A stretch of 28,943 nt of DNA from Burkholderiales bacterium (GTDB lineage Bacteria; Pseudomonadota; Gammaproteobacteria; Burkholderiales; Burkholderiaceae), in assembly GCA_947372535.1 (NCBI GenBank), contig CANBUA010000019.1, positions 1-28,943 of the forward strand, in the 5' to 3' direction. The number at the start of each line of letters is the position of its first letter. The stretch's first letter is position 1. Of this stretch, positions 8,176 to 15,162 are shown piece after piece. Both the position numbers and the translations under genes were made by a program. A model generated the notes under the pieces. It was not told the origin of the DNA, did not search any database, and worked only from the letters and a program-made list of their open reading frames with translations.

Positions 8176-9208
8176 CGAATTTCACGCGCGGGTCCACCCA
8201 CACATAGCAGAGATCGCTGATGAGCTTGGTGATCAGACCGATCAGGGTGAACAGGTACAGGGTGCCCAGTACCACGGGGTAATCGCGCCGGATCACCGAC
8301 TGGTAGCTCAAGAGGCCCAGGCCATCCAGCGAAAAAAGCGTTTCAATCAACAGCGAGCCGGTGAAAAACGCACCGATGAAGGCCGCCGGAAAGCCTGTCA
8401 CCAGAGGCAGCAGCGCATTGCGGAACACGTGCTTCCACAGCACCTTGCGCTCATCCAGGCCTTTGGCGCGCGCCGTGATCACGTACTGTTTGCGGATCTC
8501 ATCGAGGAAGGCGTTCTTGGTCAACATGGTGATCACCGCGAAGCTGCCCAGCACGCTGGACAGCACCGGCAAGGTGATGTGCCACAGGTAGTCGGTGACC
8601 TTGGCGCCCCAGCTCATCTGATCCCAGTTGGGCGATGTCAAGCCGCGCAGCGGGAACCACTGCAGGAAGGAGCCCCCACCCAACAGCACGAGCAGCGCCA
8701 CCCCCAGCACGAAGCCTGGGATGGCATAGCCCATCAGCACCAGCAGGCTGGTGACCATGTCGAAGCGAGACCCCGCCCGCACGGCCTTGGCAATGCCCAG
8801 GGGCACCGACACCAGGTAGCTCAGGAAGAAGGTCCACAGTCCCAGGGTGATGGACACGGGCAGCTTGTCCTTGACCAGCTCCCACACGCCCCTGTGGTGG
8901 ACGAAGCTCTGGCCCAGATCAAAGCGGGCATATGACGCCAGCATCCGCACGAATCGCTCGGGGGCAGGCTTGTCAAAACCGTAAAACTTCTTGAGCTCTT
9001 CCACTTGCGCCGGATCAACCCCTTGGCGACCCCGATAAGCCGTGGCCGCGCCAGCCTGCTCGCCGCCCGTGGTGCGCCCGCTCAGCTGCGACATCACCTG
9101 CTCCACCGGCCCGCCAGGCACGAACTGGATCACCACGAAGGTGATCAACAGCACCCCCAGCAGCGTGGGCACCATCAACAGAATGCGCTTGAGAATGTAG
9201 GCCCACAT
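8168..9208 (-). CDS. yejB: Peptide ABC transporter permease YejB
   Basis: This 346-residue inner-membrane permease opens MWAYILKRILLMVPTLLGVL, typical of YejB and other DppB-type permeases, and carries the motif VVIQFVPGGPVEQVMSQL and the EAA loop TARAKGLDERKVLWKHVFRN. It pairs with YejE to form the channel. A start four codons upstream (9220) is possible, but 9208 gives a one-base stop-start overlap (TGATG) with yejA and the family-typical N-terminus. An insertion rich in Gly and Ala after the first helix (RTTGGEQAGAATAYRG) is also seen in YejB homologues. Confidence 0.95.
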   Translation of the reverse strand: MWAYILKRILLMVPTLLGVLLITFVVIQFVPGGPVEQVMSQLSGRTTGGEQAGAATAYRGRQGVDPAQVEELKKFYGFDKPAPERFVRMLASYARFDLGQSFVHHRGVWELVKDKLPVSITLGLWTFFLSYLVSVPLGIAKAVRAGSRFDMVTSLLVLMGYAIPGFVLGVALLVLLGGGSFLQWFPLRGLTSPNWDQMSWGAKVTDYLWHITLPVLSSVLGSFAVITMLTKNAFLDEIRKQYVITARAKGLDERKVLWKHVFRNALLPLVTGFPAAFIGAFFTGSLLIETLFSLDGLGLLSYQSVIRRDYPVVLGTLYLFTLIGLITKLISDLCYVWVDPRVKFDG

Positions 9209-11055
9209 CACAGACTCCACCAGCAGCTGAGCACCCAGCCTTCGGGCGTGTAGTAATTGGGCGGCTCAGGCATCTGGTACTTGCCGCCTCGGTAGGCCAC
9301 ACGGAAATTGTTGGAATACCAGTGCAGCACAGCGAAATGGCCATGTCGCAGCACGCGGTCCAGAGCCTTCACGGTGGTGATCAGCTCGGGCCGCGTGCGC
9401 GCCGACTGGATGCGCGCCAGGATGGCATCCACCGCAGGGTCGGACACACCGATCAGGTTGCCCGAGCCTTCCTGTTTGGCCTGGCTGGAGTGGTAGGACT
9501 GGAAGAGTTCGGAGCCGGGGATCAGCCGCCCCCCCGTGGCCAGGCTCACCATCTCGAATTCGAAGCGCTTCATGCGCTTTTCATACACGGCATAGTCCAC
9601 CACACGGTAGTTGGCCTCGATGCCCAGCTTTTCCAGGTTGCGCATCATGGGCGCCAGCACCCGCCCCATGCTGGGCGAGTTGTCCAGGAACTCGATGGTG
9701 AAGGGCTCACCCTTGGCATTGACCAGCTTGCCATCCTTCAGCGTCCACCCGGCCTGGGCCAGCAGGTCTCGGGCGCGCCTCAAGTTGCCGCGCAAGGATT
9801 CGGGCGGGCTGGTGGATGGTGGCTGTGGCACGACCTGGCTGAACACCTCGGGACGCAGTTGGGCGCGCAGGGGCGCCAGCAAGGCCAGTTCATCGCCCTC
9901 GGGCAGGCCCTTGGCCTCGTAATCGCTGTTGGTGAAATAGCTGTTGAGCCGCTTGTAGATGCCATAGAACAGTTGGCGGCTCATCCAGTCGAAATCCATG
10001 GCCAGGTCGACGGCCTCGCGCACCCGCGGGTCCTGAAACTTGGGCAGGCGGGTGTTGAAAATAAAGCCCTGGAAGCCGGCCGCGTTGCGGTGCGGGATGG
10101 CGCGCTTGACCAGCTCGCCCGAATCGAACTTGCGGCCCTTGTACTGGCGCATCCAGTCCTTGGAAATGAAGGATTGGATGAAATCGAACTCGCCCGCCTT
10201 GAAGCCCTCGAAGGCGGCCACGTTGTCGTTGTACAGGCGGAAGGTGATGCGGTCGAAGTTGAACTGCCCTTTGCGCACATTGAGCTGGGCGCCCCAGTAA
10301 TTCGGGTCGCGGGCATAGCTGATGTCCTTGCCGATTTCGGGCGATGCGATCTTGTAAGGGCCGGATGCGATGGGCACCTCGCTCACGATCTCGTCAAAGG
10401 GCTTGAGCTTGCCGTTCACCAGGCCCCACTTGTGGCTGAACACCGGCAGGCTGCCCACGATCAAGGGCAGCTCGGGATCCGGCCGCTTCAGATCGAAGCG
10501 GATCGTGCGCTCGTCCACGATCACCGCCGCCTTCACACCCGAAAAATACGCCGGGTACTGCGGCGCCGCCTGCTTGCTGGTCAGCATGTCGAAGGCATGC
10601 TTCACATCCAGCGCCAGCACCGGGTCACCATTCTGAAAGTGCGCCTTGGGGTTCAGTCGGAAGCTCACCGACAGCCGGTCGGGCGCCACGCTCACATCCT
10701 CGGCCAGCAGGCCATAGGCCGTGGCCGGCTCGTCCAGGTTGCCGATCAGCAGCGTCTCGAACACCAGGGCATCCAGGCCGGGCGGCTCGGTGCCCTTGAG
10801 GGTGTAGGGGTTGTACTTGTCGAAGTTGTTGGCGATCTGCGGCGCCACCAGGGCCAGTTGCCCACGCTTGGGCGCCTGTGGGTTGACGTAGCTGAAGTGA
10901 TCAAACCCGGGGGGATACTGGATGTCGCCAAACTGTGCATACGCATGCGCGGCACGGGCCATCGGCGCCCACAGCGTCAAGGTCAGCGCCATCGCCAAGC
11001 TCAACGCCGTCATCCACACGGCCCGCAGGCCGCCACGTGTGTCCCTGGTTTGCAT
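9208..11055 (-). CDS. yejA: Periplasmic oligopeptide-binding protein YejA (solute-binding family 5)
   Basis: This 615-residue exported binding protein has a basic N-terminus, a hydrophobic core (MTALSLAMALTLTLWAP) and a likely cleavage site after ARA near residue 35. The mature part starts AHAYAQFGDIQYPPGFDHF and has family-5 features such as GTEPPGLDALVFETLLIG, YGLLAEDVSVAPDRLSVSFR and IASGPYKI. It would capture peptides in the periplasm and deliver them to YejBE. The gene begins 9 bases after ldcA and overlaps yejB by one base, so all five genes form one transcript. YejA homologues in enterobacteria import antimicrobial peptides such as microcin C; the peptide imported here is not known. 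Confidence 0.95.
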   Translation of the reverse strand: MQTRDTRGGLRAVWMTALSLAMALTLTLWAPMARAAHAYAQFGDIQYPPGFDHFSYVNPQAPKRGQLALVAPQIANNFDKYNPYTLKGTEPPGLDALVFETLLIGNLDEPATAYGLLAEDVSVAPDRLSVSFRLNPKAHFQNGDPVLALDVKHAFDMLTSKQAAPQYPAYFSGVKAAVIVDERTIRFDLKRPDPELPLIVGSLPVFSHKWGLVNGKLKPFDEIVSEVPIASGPYKIASPEIGKDISYARDPNYWGAQLNVRKGQFNFDRITFRLYNDNVAAFEGFKAGEFDFIQSFISKDWMRQYKGRKFDSGELVKRAIPHRNAAGFQGFIFNTRLPKFQDPRVREAVDLAMDFDWMSRQLFYGIYKRLNSYFTNSDYEAKGLPEGDELALLAPLRAQLRPEVFSQVVPQPPSTSPPESLRGNLRRARDLLAQAGWTLKDGKLVNAKGEPFTIEFLDNSPSMGRVLAPMMRNLEKLGIEANYRVVDYAVYEKRMKRFEFEMVSLATGGRLIPGSELFQSYHSSQAKQEGSGNLIGVSDPAVDAILARIQSARTRPELITTVKALDRVLRHGHFAVLHWYSNNFRVAYRGGKYQMPEPPNYYTPEGWVLSCWWSL

Positions 11056-11064
11056 GGACCAAGC

Positions 11065-12048
11065 CTACCAGAGCATCAGCGCCTGACGGCCATCGACCAC
11101 CAGTTGCGTCTGCCGGCCCACAGGCAGGCACAGCTTGGTGGGCACGTGGCCAAAGGGCAGGCCCGTCAGGATGGGCGTGCGGGTCTGGCTGCGAAGGTAT
11201 TCCACCGCCGAGGACAGCTTGTAGCCCTTGTCCAGCGGCGATTTCTTGTACTCGGTGAAGGCGCCCAGGACGATGGCCTTCTGCTTGTCCAGCACGCCCG
11301 CCTGATGCAATTGCAACAGGGCACGCTCGATGCGGTAGGGATGCTCGTTGACATCTTCCAGGAACAGGATGCCGCCCGACATGCGCGGGAAATGCGGCGT
11401 GCCCATCAGCGCCTGCACCATGGCCAGGTTGCCGCCCCACAGTCGGCCGCCCACGTTCAGGCCATCAAAGCCCTTGTCCGTGCGAAAACCCAGGGCCTCC
11501 AGCAGGCCCTGCATGGCCTCCACAAAGATGTCCTGGGTGAGGTCATCTCCACCTTCTGGGCTGTCATCACGGCCGAAGTCGCCGCAAGCCATGGGGCCGG
11601 CCCAGAAACCCGCCGTGTACCCTTCGCCCACCTTGTGTGGGCCTGTCGCCTTGTGGGCCAGAGCCGCGAGGTGCAAAGCGGTGAGGTCGCTGTGGCCCAC
11701 CCAGCTCACGCCGCGCTCCACGCTGCCCGCCACCGCAGCCCAATCGATCCGGTCGAGGAGACGGCTCAGGCCGTAGCCCCCGCGGGTGGCCAGGGCCACG
11801 CCGCCAACCAGGCCAGCCATGCGATGCAGGGCAGCCAGGCGAGTGTCGTCGTCGCCCGCAAAGCGTTGCTGCCTGGCCAAGGCCGACTCGTCCACGGCGG
11901 GCGCAAAACCCAATTGCTTCAGCCTGCGCACCGCGCGCTTGACGCTCGCGGCCACCGGCACCACGCCGGCCGGGCTGAAAATGGAAAGGGGAATGGGCGC
12001 CTGATCGGCGTCTGGCACGGATTCAACTGGGCTTGGGCTTGGGCTCAT
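11065..12048 (-). CDS. ldcA: LD-carboxypeptidase (peptidase family S66)
   Basis: This 327-residue protein has the S66 fold: SPAG at 25-28, ATRGGYGLSRLL at 87-98, the nucleophile Ser120 in GHSD, Glu231 in LFLEDV and His301 in GLPFGH. These form the Ser-Glu-His triad of LD-carboxypeptidases, which remove the terminal D-alanine from murein tetrapeptides in the cytoplasm. MccF, which cleaves microcin C, shares the fold, so that role is an alternative. No signal peptide is present. Being the gene immediately before yejA (9-base gap) links it to peptide uptake by YejABEF and suggests murein peptide recycling or immunity-type processing of an imported peptide. Confidence 0.92.
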   Translation of the reverse strand: MSPSPSPVESVPDADQAPIPLSIFSPAGVVPVAASVKRAVRRLKQLGFAPAVDESALARQQRFAGDDDTRLAALHRMAGLVGGVALATRGGYGLSRLLDRIDWAAVAGSVERGVSWVGHSDLTALHLAALAHKATGPHKVGEGYTAGFWAGPMACGDFGRDDSPEGGDDLTQDIFVEAMQGLLEALGFRTDKGFDGLNVGGRLWGGNLAMVQALMGTPHFPRMSGGILFLEDVNEHPYRIERALLQLHQAGVLDKQKAIVLGAFTEYKKSPLDKGYKLSSAVEYLRSQTRTPILTGLPFGHVPTKLCLPVGRQTQLVVDGRQALMLW

Positions 12049-12096
12049 GGCGGCAATGATGCCGCATCCGCTTCAAGCCTCAGCCGCAATGGCGCA

Positions 12097-12516
12097 TCAA
12101 CGCGACGACTTTTGGGCCTTGGCCAGGGTCTTGACCTGGAAGGTGCCGTCGTTGTCAAACAGCCAGGCCTCCATCAGGCCGGAGCGCTGAAGTTCGGCGC
12201 GGTCAGCATCGTTCAGCTGGGGCACAGGCGCGCGACGCACCGTATCCAGGGCACGGGCTTGCATCTCGGGTTGTTGTTCATTGCCGCGGATCACTTCTGC
12301 TTTCCACTGGTTGTTCTCGTCGAGCTTGACGCTCAGGACGATCACCGCACGCAACAGCGCCTGTGGATTGCGGTCATGGACGAGGTCCGGCGAGCCGCTG
12401 TAAACGGCCTTGGCGAATTCCTTCTTGCCCAGATCGCTCACGGCGGCGCTGGCAGGTTGCATGACAGACAGCAGGGCCCCTGCGATCAGACTGAAACAGA
12501 TTGTTTTGATGCTCAT
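12097..12516 (-). CDS. Small exported protein, function unknown
   Basis: This 139-residue protein has a clear signal peptide (MSIKTICFSLIAGALLSVM, cleavage after ASA near residue 24). The mature part has a segment (ALLRAVIVLSVKLDENNQW, then EVIRGNEQQPEMQARALDTV) with a pattern of strands and a conserved-looking Arg that faintly resembles TonB C-terminal-like small domains. It has no transmembrane anchor. I do not recognise a named family. It lies 48 bases upstream of ldcA on the same strand and may be the first gene of the ldcA-yejABEF transcript. A GGAG-like ribosome-binding site precedes the ATG. Confidence 0.75.
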   Translation of the reverse strand: MSIKTICFSLIAGALLSVMQPASAAVSDLGKKEFAKAVYSGSPDLVHDRNPQALLRAVIVLSVKLDENNQWKAEVIRGNEQQPEMQARALDTVRRAPVPQLNDADRAELQRSGLMEAWLFDNDGTFQVKTLAKAQKSSR

Positions 12517-12549
12517 GAATGGCTCCAGAGAAAGGACTTGACCCCTTCA

Positions 12550-12578
12550 TCTCAGCGCCTTCAATGGCTGAGTGTCAA
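12550..12578 (-). promoter_or_regulatory. Possible promoter with overlapping dyad, upstream of the small exported protein
   Basis: Read on the minus strand, TTGACA (complement of 12573-12578) is a perfect -35 box; at 17 bases the -10 would be CTGAGA, which is weak. CTCAGC and GCTGAG (12551-12556 and 12567-12572) form a dyad inside the spacer, a possible operator. If functional, it would drive the downstream exported-protein gene and perhaps ldcA-yejABEF. Confidence 0.35.
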
Positions 12579-12752
12579 CAGCCCCATGCCGTCGTTCGCG
12601 TGAAGGAATGACGAGTTTAAGCCCCATGTGCTGGAGCGGGTCGGCGTCCGACACGGCCCCAAGGGGTTCGTTTCATCGTGGGCGCCGGATCGGTGGTGAT
12701 GGCGACCAGAGCCCAATGCTTGCGCTTGCTACAACTGCTCACACTTCGGCAC

Positions 12753-12899
12753 TCAAGCCTCGGCCCGCCCCGACTGGCCTTGCCAGCGTGCGCGCCACAA
12801 AGCCACACATTCCGACAGCCCACCGAGCAGCACCACCAGCCAGAGTCCGGCACGCGAGGGCAACAGTCGAACGCCGTGGCGTTGGGTAGATCGGTGCAT
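12753..12899 (-). CDS. Possible 48-residue membrane protein
   Basis: An ATG at 12899 is preceded on the minus strand by TGGAGCGATCC, a well-spaced ribosome-binding site. The 48-codon frame encodes a basic N-terminus (MHRSTQRHGVRLLPSRAG), a hydrophobic stretch (LWLVVLLGGLSECVALW) and a basic tail (RARWQGQSGRAEA), consistent with one membrane helix. No homologue is recognised. It lies in the otherwise empty 12,517-13,000 gap, where the remaining open frames look like chance frames in GC-rich DNA. Confidence 0.35.
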   Translation of the reverse strand: MHRSTQRHGVRLLPSRAGLWLVVLLGGLSECVALWRARWQGQSGRAEA

Positions 12900-13000
12900 G
12901 GATCGCTCCAGAATTCGGGTACAGAGCAGGAACAGCGCGGATCATGGCGTCAGCCTGTGACGTTGCTGTGACACGCCATCTGTCGCATGGCTGACATCCA

Positions 13001-14095
13001 ATGAGGGCAAGCTCGGCTCAGCCCCCATACCCACCCATGCCCCAGTACCCTTGCGACGCACTCCAGGAGCTCCATCAGCTGATCGAGCTGGGCGGCCCCC
13101 ACGTCAGGCCCGAGCGCCTGTGCCAGGTGGCCGTTGCAGGGCGGCAACTTGACGTGATCGCGGTCACCCTGGGCAGCACCGATCCACGCGCGCCCACCCT
13201 GGGCTTGTTCGGCGGCGTCCACGGGCTGGAACGCATCGGCACCGAAGTGGTGATGAGCTTCCTGAGCAGCCTCGTCCATCGGCTCCACTGGGACACCTCC
13301 CTGCACGACCAGTTGGCCCAGATGCGCCTGGTGGTCATGCCCGTTGTCAACCCCGGCGGGCTCTGGCTGGGCACGCGCGCCAACCCGCAAGGCGTTGACC
13401 TGATGCGCAACGCCCCGGTCGAAGCCACCGAGCCCGTCCCCTACCTGGTAGGCGGCCAGAGGCTAAGCGCGGCCCTGCCCTGGTACCGCGGCCCCCAAGG
13501 CCAGCCCATGCAGCCGGAGGCCCAGGCCCTGTGCGACGTGGTCTCACGCCACCTGCTGGGCAGTGACTTTGCCCTGGCCCTGGATTGCCACTCGGGCTTT
13601 GGCGTGCAAGACCGCATCTGGTTTCCTTTCGCCCACACCAGCGCGCCCATCCCCCACCTGGCCGAGCTGCATGCCCTGCACCGCATCTACATCCAAAGCC
13701 ACCCGAACCACCATTACATCGTCGAGCCGCAAAGCGCGCAGTACCTGACCCACGGCGACCTGTGGGATCACCTTTACCGCGAAAGCCTGCCCATGGCCGA
13801 GTTCGACAACCTGTCAACCAGCTCACCTGCCTTCTTGCCGCTGACGCTGGAAATGGGCTCTTGGCTTTGGATCAAGAAGAACCCCCGCCAGCTGTTCAAC
13901 CGCCACGGCATCTTCAACCCGCTGATCACCCACCGACACCAGCGCGTGCTGCGTCGGCACACCCCCTTGCTGGAATTCCTGATGCGGGCCACCGCCAGCC
14001 ACCTGCGCTGGCGCCCTGCCCCGGATGATCGCAGCCTGCACCATCGACAGGCACTGGCGCGCTGGTATCCCGAATTGCCTCGCCGCAAGCGATGA
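13001..14095 (+). CDS. M14-family zinc carboxypeptidase-like protein
   Basis: This 364-residue protein has the metallocarboxypeptidase pattern: His74 and Glu77 in GVHGLERIG as zinc ligands, VVNPGGLWLGTRANPQGVDL with the conserved Arg and Asn, His197 in DCHSGFG as third ligand, and Glu284 in LTLEMGSW as the likely catalytic base. The layout fits the DUF2817-like M14 subgroup. No signal peptide is seen, so it probably acts in the cytoplasm on a peptide or amide; the substrate is unknown. The start is uncertain: MPQYPCDALQ at 13037 is an alternative and neither start has a clear ribosome-binding site. The alpha/beta hydrolase gene follows 7 bases later. Confidence 0.85.
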   Translation: MRASSAQPPYPPMPQYPCDALQELHQLIELGGPHVRPERLCQVAVAGRQLDVIAVTLGSTDPRAPTLGLFGGVHGLERIGTEVVMSFLSSLVHRLHWDTSLHDQLAQMRLVVMPVVNPGGLWLGTRANPQGVDLMRNAPVEATEPVPYLVGGQRLSAALPWYRGPQGQPMQPEAQALCDVVSRHLLGSDFALALDCHSGFGVQDRIWFPFAHTSAPIPHLAELHALHRIYIQSHPNHHYIVEPQSAQYLTHGDLWDHLYRESLPMAEFDNLSTSSPAFLPLTLEMGSWLWIKKNPRQLFNRHGIFNPLITHRHQRVLRRHTPLLEFLMRATASHLRWRPAPDDRSLHHRQALARWYPELPRRKR

Positions 14096-14102
14096 AGCCC
14101 GC

Positions 14103-14906
14103 ATGACGACGCTCACTTCACGTCCTGAATCCAGCTTCAGCGGGCACAGCGGCGGCACCTGGGTGCTGCTGCGCGGGCTGATGCGCGAGCATGGCCATTG
14201 GGGCGACTTCCCCGTTCGACTGAAACAAGCCTTGGGCGCCGACCATGTGCTCACGCCTGACCTGCCAGGCAACGGCTTGTTGAACGCACAGCGCAGCCCT
14301 TCCAGCATCGCCGACATGGTCGACGCCTGCCGGAAGCAGGTGCGAACCGAGCTGGGCACCGAACACCCACCGGTTCATGTGTTGAGCATTTCCATGGGCG
14401 GCATGCTGGCCGCAGCCTGGGCCCATCGCCATCCCCATGAGCTGGCCAGCCTGTGCCTGATGTCCAGCAGCATGCGCCCCTTCAGCCCAATGTGGCAGCG
14501 CTTGCGCCCGGTTCATTGGCCACAGATCCTGCGGCTGTTGATCACCGGCGCCGACGACGCCCAATGGGAAAAGGCCATCCTGGCCATGACCACCCGCAGC
14601 GCACAAGCCGCGGCCGCCCTGCCTGTCTGGCTGGCCATCCGGCGCGATCGCCCTGTTCACACGGCCAACGCCCTGCGACAACTGCTGGCCGCCGCGCGCT
14701 TCCGCGCTCCCTCGGGCGTCCCGGCCATGCCCACCTTGATCCTGAGCGGCCAGCAAGACGCGTTGGTGGACCCGCGCTGTTCACAGGCCATCGCCGAAGC
14801 CTGGGGCTGCCCTTGGGCCTCCCACCCGGACGCTGGCCACGACCTGCCGCGGGACGCCCCGGACTGGGTCATCCAGCAGCTGCTGCACTGGCAACAATCA
14901 ATGTGA
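14103..14906 (+). CDS. Alpha/beta hydrolase
   Basis: This 267-residue protein has an alpha/beta-hydrolase fold: WVLLRGLMREHGHW (oxyanion region), TPDLPGNGLL, the nucleophile elbow SISMGG with Ser97, an acid at Asp219 or Asp223 (GQQDALVDP) and His246 in DAGHDLP. The elbow's first Gly is replaced by Ser, an unusual but tolerated variant. The lid is helical (WQRLRPVHWPQILRLLITG). The ATG at 14103 follows the peptidase stop by 7 bases, so the two are an operon. The frame is open further upstream, but that part overlaps the peptidase. The substrate is unknown. Confidence 0.85.
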   Translation: MTTLTSRPESSFSGHSGGTWVLLRGLMREHGHWGDFPVRLKQALGADHVLTPDLPGNGLLNAQRSPSSIADMVDACRKQVRTELGTEHPPVHVLSISMGGMLAAAWAHRHPHELASLCLMSSSMRPFSPMWQRLRPVHWPQILRLLITGADDAQWEKAILAMTTRSAQAAAALPVWLAIRRDRPVHTANALRQLLAAARFRAPSGVPAMPTLILSGQQDALVDPRCSQAIAEAWGCPWASHPDAGHDLPRDAPDWVIQQLLHWQQSM

Positions 14907-14954
14907 CTGCGCTGTCAGCGCCCTTTGAGCACGTTGTGATCCCCAGAAACCAGA

Positions 14955-14986
14955 AACCCCCTGGCCGCTTGCGCGAACAGGGGGTT
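14955..14986 (-). terminator. Strong hairpin at the core/accessory boundary
   Basis: AACCCCCTG (14955-14963) pairs perfectly with CAGGGGGTT (14978-14986) around a 14-base loop. On the minus strand it is followed by the T-rich stretch TTTCTGGTTTCTGG, the arrangement of a terminator for something transcribed leftward, which fits a tRNA gene once present on the right. On the plus strand no T run follows directly. Confidence 0.55.
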
Positions 14987-14991
14987 GGATC

Positions 14992-15005
14992 TGGCGGAAA
15001 CGGAG
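14992..15005 (-). other. Candidate integration site: match to a tRNA-Ser 3' end
   Basis: Read on the minus strand the bases are CTCCGTTTCCGCCA, differing by one base from CTCCGTCTCCGCCA, the 3' end I recall for bacterial tRNA-Ser(GCU). The rest of the tRNA is missing. It sits between a leftward terminator hairpin and the integrase gene, where an attachment-site remnant is expected. The tRNA match is from memory and short. Confidence 0.4.
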
Positions 15006-15124
15006 TCTGCCTTTTTGGTGTCCACTAGTGTCCAATAAAGCACCATAAGTGTTTGAATATAAACGCTTTATCAGACACATGCTGTCCAAGCACGTCCATT
15101 GAAAATCAATGGTTTCCATTGCAG

Positions 15125-15152
15125 ATTGGTATAATAATTGGTAGAAACAATT
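15125..15152 (+). promoter_or_regulatory. Integrase promoter region with repeats
   Basis: A perfect -10 box TATAAT (15130-15135) lies 27 bases upstream of the integrase ATG. It is enclosed by two ATTGGTA repeats (15125-15131 and 15137-15143) and a dyad AATTG/CAATT (15136-15140 and 15148-15152). A second dyad, CCATTG/CAATGG, lies at 15096-15112 in the -35 area. The repeats could be regulator or integrase arm sites. Confidence 0.45.
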
Positions 15153-15162
15153 CTAGGCTCCC

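Noticed and set aside
6347..8935. Overlapping long plus-strand frames opposite yejF, yejE and yejB
   Set aside because: Same antisense artefact, rich in Gln, His and Arg without any motif.
9322..12603. A 1,093-codon open frame on the plus strand opposite yejA, ldcA and the small exported protein
   Set aside because: Antisense to three well-supported genes, His/Gln/Gly-rich with no domain; a known effect of GC-rich third positions.
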